DNA of 64,000 bases from Pseudanabaena sp. UWO311 (GTDB lineage: Bacteria > Cyanobacteriota > Cyanobacteriia > Pseudanabaenales > Pseudanabaenaceae). The stretch is taken from assembly GCF_006937785.1 (NCBI RefSeq), contig NZ_SJEE01000002.1:186001-250000 (forward strand). Direction: 5' to 3'. A program made the translations under genes and the position numbers. The notes under the pieces are model-generated. The model was not told the origin of the DNA. It worked only from the letters and a program-made list of their open reading frames with translations, and did not search any database. Positions within the stretch are counted from its first letter, which is position 1. Each line of letters starts with the position of its first letter. Shown here piece after piece: positions 58,023 to 64,000 of this stretch.

Positions 58023-58550
58023 ATGCTTAAACGCTTCGCTGGTAGTTTGTTATTGCCTGTATCCATTGCATTGGCATTAGCTTCATGTCAGCAGCCTAGT
58101 GCTACACCAACAGCTCCTTCGCCGTCAGTGGCTGCTTCATCTTCTCCTAAAGCAGATGCTTCTCCTAAAGCAGATGCTTCTCCTAAAGCAGATGCTTCTC
58201 CTAAAGCAGATGCTTCTCCTAAAGCAGATGCTTCTCCTAAAGCAGATGCTCCTTCTGAAGGTAAGACTAAAGATATTGATGCCCTTATCAAAGATCAAGC
58301 TGAATACAAGGAAATGTATGAAGCAACTGGTGGTATCAAGTACATTGGTTTAGTCGAGGCGGAAACATGTAAAGCACTTGACTCAGGTGTTCCCATGAAA
58401 ACCCTAACCGATGCACTCGAGAAAGAATTTGACAAGCAAGGTAGTTCTATCCCTGCGGACAAACTCACGAAATTGAAAGAGTATACAGGTTTTGTACTTG
58501 GTGCTAGCGTGGCGATCTCTTGCCCTCAACACAAAGACAAGATTAAATAA
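58023..58550 (+). CDS. Lipoprotein with SPKADA hexapeptide tandem repeats
   Basis: Lipobox ALALASC; (SPKADA)x6; conserved-looking C-terminal domain. Confidence 0.7.
   Translation: MLKRFAGSLLLPVSIALALASCQQPSATPTAPSPSVAASSSPKADASPKADASPKADASPKADASPKADASPKADAPSEGKTKDIDALIKDQAEYKEMYEATGGIKYIGLVEAETCKALDSGVPMKTLTDALEKEFDKQGSSIPADKLTKLKEYTGFVLGASVAISCPQHKDKIK
58143..58250 (+). repeat. 18-bp in-frame tandem repeat (tctcctaaagcagatgct), six copies
   Basis: Six identical 18-bp units read directly. Confidence 0.95.
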
Positions 58551-58634
58551 ATCCTAATCGTTTCAGTAAAGCTATAACAGAGAGAGACAGCGCAAAGCGC
58601 TGTCTCTCTCTGTTTAATCGAGATAATTACGTAT

Positions 58635-59672
58635 ATGAAATCTGGGTATACTCTTCCTGTATTTGCGATCGCTGCTGCCAAAGCCGCAATTTTTGCCATC
58701 AAAAGAAAGAACTCAACTTCAGTAGAACTTGATCTACTAGAATCTGGTTCAGGGACAGTGGAAATTGCTCAAAGTGCAATTATTGACGACAATACAGCGA
58801 TCGCGATCGCCATTAGTAACCCAGGGGACAATCTCGATCTGACCGCAGGAACTCCTGTCTGGGCTTGGGTAAAATTAGAATCTTCAACGGGTGGAGAACG
58901 GATGATTTTGGAAGCTGGAGAAGGTTTGGGAAGAACTTCTAGTGGAGAACCAGCTATCTATCAATTAGCGCGAAATTTAGCAGAAGTTAATCTCTTGCAA
59001 CTCCTGCCCGAGCATCTCTCCGCAAGAATTAGATTTATTTTGCCTGAAGGAAGAGCATTGGCTAAACGTACTTCCAATGCTGCTTTTGGTATTCTTGAGG
59101 GACTATCTTTATTAGGAACTTCTGCAATATCCAAACCTCTCTCCGTAGAAGATAAACTCGAAGAGTTTCGCGCAGATTTACGCACTAAAGCATCTAATTC
59201 CCATCAAATAGCATTTTATATCGGGGCAAATGGCTACCAAGTCGCTCAAAATCTTGGGTTTCAAACTTCGCAATTAGTCCAGACAGCCAATTGGGTAGGT
59301 GCAATGTTAGTAGAAGCTGCGCTTTTAGGTGTAACTTCGATTACTCTTGTTGGCTATCATGGAAAGTTATTAAAACTAGCAGGTGGAATTTTCAATACCT
59401 CTAGTCACTTGGCTGATGCCAGAATAGATATTTTAGTTAGAGCGGCTGTACATGAGAATTTACCGATCGCATTAATTCAAGAAATAGAGCGTTCGCTTAC
59501 AGCCGAAACAGTGCATAAATTATTAGTTGAGCATGACTGCGATCGCGTGATTTTTCAGTACCTCACTGATCAAATTACGCGGCGAGCTACAGCTTATGTA
59601 CAGAAGTACACAGATCTTAAAATTGAGATCAAAACAATTTTGTGCGATCGCTTAGGGCAGTTAGTTGTCTAA
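58635..59672 (+). CDS. cbiD: Cobalt-precorrin-5B C(1)-methyltransferase
   Basis: SGYTLPVFAIAAAKAA; DLTAGTPVWAWV; LVGYHGKLLKLAGGIFNTSSHLADAR. Confidence 0.92.
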   Translation: MKSGYTLPVFAIAAAKAAIFAIKRKNSTSVELDLLESGSGTVEIAQSAIIDDNTAIAIAISNPGDNLDLTAGTPVWAWVKLESSTGGERMILEAGEGLGRTSSGEPAIYQLARNLAEVNLLQLLPEHLSARIRFILPEGRALAKRTSNAAFGILEGLSLLGTSAISKPLSVEDKLEEFRADLRTKASNSHQIAFYIGANGYQVAQNLGFQTSQLVQTANWVGAMLVEAALLGVTSITLVGYHGKLLKLAGGIFNTSSHLADARIDILVRAAVHENLPIALIQEIERSLTAETVHKLLVEHDCDRVIFQYLTDQITRRATAYVQKYTDLKIEIKTILCDRLGQLVV

Positions 59673-59716
59673 TATAAAGACAGCGCGTTGCGCTGTCTTT
59701 ATATTAGAGTTTTTTA

Positions 59717-60475
59717 ATGCAACCAGTTTATATCGTCGGTGCGGGGCCTGGTGACCCTGACTTAATTACAGTTAAGGGGCGTAACCTCTTAATCAAAGCC
59801 GATGTGATCGTTTATGCGAATTCTCTCATCCCCGACTCAATGCTGCAATTTTGTCGTTCTGATGCCGAAATAATTCCTACTGCGAGCAAATCCCTAGAGG
59901 AGATCTTAGAGATTATTGTTGATAGAGCGCGATCTCAAAAACTCGTAGTCCGTTTACATGATGGTGATCCTAGTTTATATGGTGCAATTCAAGAACAAAT
60001 AGTGTCTCTAGTTGAAGCCGAAATCCCTTTTGAAATCATTCCTGGGGTTAGCGCATTTCAACTAGCAGCAGCAAGATTACAAATAGAACTAACTGTTCCC
60101 GAACTAGTCCAAACGATAATTCTCACGCGCATCAGTGGGCGCACTCAGGTTCCTGAACGCGAAGAATTATCGAGTCTGTCTGCCCATCAAGCTTCATTAT
60201 GTCTATATCTAAGTGCTCATCATGTCGAGAATGTCCAAGCTAAGTTAATTGAACATTATCCATCTGATACCACCGTCGCTATTTGTTATCGATTAGGTTG
60301 GGAAGATGAAAAGATTTTGACGGTTCCCCTTTCAGAAATGGCATCCACCACAATCAAAGAAAACTTAACCAGAACTACGCTTTTTGTGATTAGTCCTGCT
60401 TTAAATAATTTAAGAAGTAGTACAAAAGAGCGATCGCAGCTATATAGCTCTCACTACCAGCGACTTTTTCGTTAA
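59717..60475 (+). CDS. cobM: Precorrin-4 C(11)-methyltransferase
   Basis: MQPVYIVGAGPGDPDLITVKGRNLLIKADVIVYANSLI; VRLHDGDPSLYGAIQEQ; IPGVSAFQLAAA. Confidence 0.92.
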   Translation: MQPVYIVGAGPGDPDLITVKGRNLLIKADVIVYANSLIPDSMLQFCRSDAEIIPTASKSLEEILEIIVDRARSQKLVVRLHDGDPSLYGAIQEQIVSLVEAEIPFEIIPGVSAFQLAAARLQIELTVPELVQTIILTRISGRTQVPEREELSSLSAHQASLCLYLSAHHVENVQAKLIEHYPSDTTVAICYRLGWEDEKILTVPLSEMASTTIKENLTRTTLFVISPALNNLRSSTKERSQLYSSHYQRLFR

Positions 60476-60831
60476 AGACTAATCTTAAAAAGCTGTGAGA
60501 TCGATCTCTGAGTTGCTTCACGGTCAGCTTGGCTTAAAGCCCCAATACGTTTTGTTACCAATACATCATCTAAAGTAAATAATTTCATTCTAATTACGGA
60601 AGGATGAGTAAGTCCAGCGCTTGGCAAATCAAAAATATTTATATCAAGCGCCCAAGGTGAATGACTTGCAGTTGTAATCATCGCCATAATGCTACGACTC
60701 ATGGTCGCATTAAAAACTAAGTGGTCAGAAATTACGAGTGCAGGTCTTCGTTTTTGATTAGCAGTATCTGTAAAAGGAAAAGGAACTATGACCACATCAA
60801 ACTGCTTAAATGTCACGATAGGCTTCCTCAT
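60472..60831 (-). CDS. MazF/PemK-family toxin (type II TA), start at MRKPIVTF
   Basis: FDVVIVPFPFTDTANQKRRPALVIS; adjacent and overlapping AbrB-type antitoxin. Confidence 0.85.
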   Translation of the reverse strand: MRKPIVTFKQFDVVIVPFPFTDTANQKRRPALVISDHLVFNATMSRSIMAMITTASHSPWALDINIFDLPSAGLTHPSVIRMKLFTLDDVLVTKRIGALSQADREATQRSISQLFKISL

Positions 60832-61048
60832 CTTCTGGCGATAACCACTCACTAAGTGTCCCTGACACCGCATTGAGATAATCTAAATCTAATGGCTGTA
60901 ATCTTTTGATGAAGACTCGACCTTCCTCAATTTCAAATACAACCGCATCTCCCTGAGATATCCCCATAACATCACGAATAGATTGAGGGATTGTTGTTTG
61001 AAATTTAGAAGTAACTTTTGAGACTAAAGCCTTTTTGGTTGCTTGCAT
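60806..61048 (-). CDS. AbrB/MazE-family antitoxin
   Basis: SKVTSKFQTTIPQSIRDVMGISQGDAVVFEIEEGRVFIK swapped-hairpin DNA-binding domain. Confidence 0.9.
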   Translation of the reverse strand: MQATKKALVSKVTSKFQTTIPQSIRDVMGISQGDAVVFEIEEGRVFIKRLQPLDLDYLNAVSGTLSEWLSPEDEEAYRDI

Positions 61049-61111
61049 GGCATCATATAGTATTACGGTAATACCATGTTACCGTAATACCTGATTAAAG
61101 CTGTCAAGTTT

Positions 61112-61663
61112 CTAACTAAGTGGTTTAATTAACTCAACGCCATCGCGACCATCCCCTGCGGCATTCAAAAATACTTTCACCTGCTCATCCTTAGAAGTTG
61201 GCAGGGTTCGCCCAACATAATCAGGATGAATTGGAAGCTCACGATGACCGCGATCGATCAGAGCCAATAATCTAACTACTTTGGGGCGACCATAGTCATG
61301 AATTGCACTTAAAGCAGCTCCAATTGTTCGACCGCTGTAAATAACATCATCGACTAAGACGATAGTTTTACCATTAAGATCAAAAGGAATCTCGGTTTTG
61401 CTGGGTGTTCGCAGCCCAATTTTGTCGAGATCATCTCGATAAAATGTAATATCCAAAGCGCCTGAAGGCACTAAAATTCCTTCCAGAGTCTCAATCTGCT
61501 TTGCGATCGCCACACCCAAGGGGACACCACGAGTATAAACACCAAGTAAAACAACATTAGAGAGATCATCACTAGCTTCGACAATTTGCGAAGCCAAACG
61601 ATTGATCGTCCGACGCAACTCGTCAGCAGATAAAATTTCGACAATCTTAGATTGTGACACCAC
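61112..61663 (-). CDS. pyrR: Bifunctional pyr operon regulator/uracil phosphoribosyltransferase
   Basis: [34 protein letters not shown] loop; [23 protein letters not shown]. Confidence 0.95.
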   Translation of the reverse strand: MVSQSKIVEILSADELRRTINRLASQIVEASDDLSNVVLLGVYTRGVPLGVAIAKQIETLEGILVPSGALDITFYRDDLDKIGLRTPSKTEIPFDLNGKTIVLVDDVIYSGRTIGAALSAIHDYGRPKVVRLLALIDRGHRELPIHPDYVGRTLPTSKDEQVKVFLNAAGDGRDGVELIKPLS

Positions 61664-61780
61664 TTAGTTTCGTTAAATTAGCTAGTAGGTATTGACTTTA
61701 AATATAGCGCTTTGCGCTTAACCATATAAAGTAAAAGGGGCGCAATGCGCCCCTTTTACTTTATATGGTTGGAAAAATTC

Positions 61781-62110
61781 TTAACTATCTAAGTGCTTTT
61801 CGATAGTGGTAGATAATGTTGTCTTAGGGACAGCACCTACAACCACATCCACCCTTTGACCACCCTTAAATAACATGAGCGTGGGAATACTGCGAATGCC
61901 ATATTGTCCAGCTACGCTAGGATTCTCATCGGTATTAAGCTTAAAAACTTTGATCTTGCCCTCATATTGTGTAGCGACTTCTTCGACTACAGGAGCAACC
62001 ATACGGCAAGGGCCACACCAAGGGGCCCAAAAATCTACTAGAACAGGGATGTCACTTTTAAGTACGTCCTGCTCAAAGCTAGCATCTGTGACGGCGATCG
62101 CTGATGACAT
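61781..62110 (-). CDS. trxA: Thioredoxin
   Basis: [37 protein letters not shown]. Confidence 0.97.
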   Translation of the reverse strand: MSSAIAVTDASFEQDVLKSDIPVLVDFWAPWCGPCRMVAPVVEEVATQYEGKIKVFKLNTDENPSVAGQYGIRSIPTLMLFKGGQRVDVVVGAVPKTTLSTTIEKHLDS

Positions 62111-62410
62111 GCTTTGCTAACTCCCTAAATATTAAAAACTTTTATTTTCAAAAATTGCGTGTAGGTAGTATAACAGCTAGCATTGCACATTTGCTAAAAA
62201 CCAGAATTGTTAAGCAACGCACTCAACCATTGAGTTAACTCTTCGCAACGATTGCAAATTTTTGAGTACGCGCAATAACTTTGTAATATCACAAAGCTGT
62301 TATGACACTAATTTGGGTTTTTATCGACTACGGTGGGGAAACCCAAATAGTTATATAGTCAAAAAACAAAACATCCTCTGTCTTATGCTGATGCTCTTAA
62401 GCTAGCTCTG

Positions 62411-62554
62411 GCGACACCAAAATTTGCCTTTTATAGGCAAAAAATAAGAAACCACCCTTGCTGCTGATGCGTATAAGCTCAGGCGACACCAAAATTTGCC
62501 TTTTATAGGCAAAAAATAAGAAACCGCCTTTGCTGCTCATAAGCTCAGGCGGAA
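62411..62554. repeat. Tandem direct repeat, 72-bp period, two copies plus degenerate flanks
   Basis: gcgacaccaaaatttgccttttataggcaaaaaataagaaacc(a/g)cc...gctgct...ataagctcag occurs at 62411 and 62483. Confidence 0.9.
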
Positions 62555-62595
62555 TGTGGTGTGAGGAGTGAACGGAAACTTTCGTCTCCGCTTAC
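62511..62595 (-). ncRNA. yfr1: Yfr1-like cyanobacterial sRNA
   Basis: Minus strand GTAAGCGGAGACGAAAGTTTCCGTTCACTCCTCACACCACATTCCGCCTGAGCTTATGAGCAGCAAAGGCGGTTTCTTATTTTTT: 5' hairpin with GAAA loop, single-stranded ACTCCTCACACC motif, 3' terminator hairpin; TACAAT -10 upstream; located by trxA. Confidence 0.85.
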
Positions 62596-62622
62596 ATATA
62601 TATTGTAGTCTAATCCGCAAGT

Positions 62623-63984
62623 ATGAATACGATCGCCCAATTTTTTCGAGTTTTTCAGAGTCGCAAAATGGCGGCGCTTTTGTCACTGGGCTTTGCGTCA
62701 GGGCTACCCTATGCACTCACCGATGATGCATTTCGCGCATGGCTTACCAGCGCTAAGTTTGACCTTAGTACAATTGGCTGGCTAGGCTTAGTTTCACTGC
62801 CATATTCACTCAAATTTCTGTGGTCACCCTTTATTGATCGCTTTGTGCCACCTTTTCTAGGACGACGTAGAGGATGGATTTTGATAACACAAGGCGGTTT
62901 AGTTCTTGCTATTTTGGTGATCGCTTTACAAATGTTTGCAATAGGGAATATTGCGCCAATGGAAAGAACGGCAGCTTTACCAATATTGGCGATCGCCGCC
63001 TTGATACTTGCCTTTCTAAGTGCCACTCAAGATATTGCGATCGATGCCTATCGTACTGATGTGCTAGAAGTCCAGGAAGTTGGTGCAGGGATTGGCATTT
63101 GGGTAATGGGCTATCGCATTGCGTTACTATTTGCGGGGTTTGTTGGGTTTAACTTGGCAAGCCGATTGGGTTGGGCTTGGGTATATGTGTTATTAGCAGT
63201 TGTGATGAGTCTAGGACTGATCGCCACATTCATCGCCCCCGAACCGCCAGAAGCTAATGCTCGTCCTGCGACATTAGATGAAGCTGTAGTTAAGCCTTTT
63301 CAAGAATTTTTTCAACGCTTGGGTGTGGGGAAGGTTTTATTAATTCTTGTTTTCACGATCTTCTATCGATTTAGCGATGCCATGGTGGGTAAAATGGCAG
63401 TCCCTTTCTTAAAAACTATTTTTGATGATGGCACGATTGGCACGGTCAGACAGGGAATTGGACTAGTTGCCACAATTGTTGGGACTTTGGCTGGGGGAGC
63501 TATTCTTAGCAAAATTGGGGTTAATCGATCGCTATGGGTATTTGGATTTTTGCAAGCAATTAGCAACATTGGCTATTACGCGATCGCCGTTGCTGGGAAA
63601 AATGATCTAGTTTTACTAGCTGCAATCAATGTAGAGAACTTTTGCAGTGGTCTAGGAACCGCAGGGTTTTTGGGATTTCTGATGGTGTTGTGCAATCCTA
63701 GTTTCTCAGCAACTCAATTTGCACTGCTTTCAAGTCTATTTGCGGTTGGGCGAGATCTTATAGCTTCACCATTTTCAGGCGAGTCGGCCCAATTTATTCA
63801 GCGTAATATTTCCTCATGGACTTCGATTAATCAAATCTCTTGGTTAGCTGGTAGTGATGGCAAGGGCTGGGCTTTATTTTTCTTGTTTACGTTGGTATTA
63901 GCCATTCCTGGGATGATGTTCTTGCCATTTTTCGCACCTTGGAATGGGGAATTCAAAAAAGTGGATTCTTTGCCAATCGACTAA
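62623..63984 (+). CDS. AmpG-like MFS permease
   Basis: LSLGFASGLPYALTDDAFRAWL, SLPYSLKFLWSPFIDRF, LAFLSATQDIAIDAYRTDVL. Confidence 0.85.
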   Translation: MNTIAQFFRVFQSRKMAALLSLGFASGLPYALTDDAFRAWLTSAKFDLSTIGWLGLVSLPYSLKFLWSPFIDRFVPPFLGRRRGWILITQGGLVLAILVIALQMFAIGNIAPMERTAALPILAIAALILAFLSATQDIAIDAYRTDVLEVQEVGAGIGIWVMGYRIALLFAGFVGFNLASRLGWAWVYVLLAVVMSLGLIATFIAPEPPEANARPATLDEAVVKPFQEFFQRLGVGKVLLILVFTIFYRFSDAMVGKMAVPFLKTIFDDGTIGTVRQGIGLVATIVGTLAGGAILSKIGVNRSLWVFGFLQAISNIGYYAIAVAGKNDLVLLAAINVENFCSGLGTAGFLGFLMVLCNPSFSATQFALLSSLFAVGRDLIASPFSGESAQFIQRNISSWTSINQISWLAGSDGKGWALFFLFTLVLAIPGMMFLPFFAPWNGEFKKVDSLPID

Positions 63985-64000
63985 ACAACAACAGCCCTGC

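Noticed and set aside
58088-58353. Repeat-derived ORFs (GEASAL and MLLLKQ repeats)
   Set aside because: Alternative-frame translations of the 18-bp tandem repeat
62411-62554. Direct repeats as a possible CRISPR array
   Set aside because: Only two long contiguous 72-bp units, no spacer pattern, no cas genes; explained as a duplicated Yfr1 terminator region
1-64000. Very frequent GCGATCGC octamers
   Set aside because: Known HIP1 sequence abundant in many cyanobacterial genomes; not locally informative

Overview
This 64 kb window reads as a cyanobacterial chromosome segment. It is rich in the HIP1 octamer GCGATCGC, carries petG, psbO, rpaA, a SigF-type sigma factor, crtD and cobalamin genes, and looks Pseudanabaena-like, although I cannot fix the taxon. 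Most of it is housekeeping: dnaA, pdxA, rplI, pyk, dapB, tig-clpP-clpX, sds, glgA, pyrR, trxA, rpmB and a tRNA-Glu(UUC). The main observations are as follows. (1) Intergenic regions hold several families of small non-coding palindromic mobile elements. One family-2 element is inserted inside a family-1 element (452-667), and one family-3 element is inserted inside a family-2 element (24119-24318). Both show 3-bp TNA target duplications and exact empty-site reconstruction. (2) A family of long palindromes keeps the same outer arm (AAAACCCAA) and the same core (GGCGGCGC-N-GCGCCGCC), while the middle of the stem is swapped and stays self-complementary. (3) A Yfr1-like sRNA with the ACTCCTCACACC motif lies upstream of trxA, followed by tandem, decaying 72-bp copies of its terminator region. 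petG and Yfr1 are both missing from the supplied ORF track. (4) A hybrid sensor kinase is split by a frameshift at an A6 homopolymer. (5) An OmpR-type regulator has a degenerate receiver domain. (6) An inverse-autotransporter-like beta-barrel is fused to a beta-helix passenger. (7) An accessory island at 42.5-47.3 kb pairs a membrane-anchored, nuclease-like protein with a stop/start-coupled SUKH/SMI1 protein, and also holds a second SUKH, an Rpn-family protein and a Uma2 protein.
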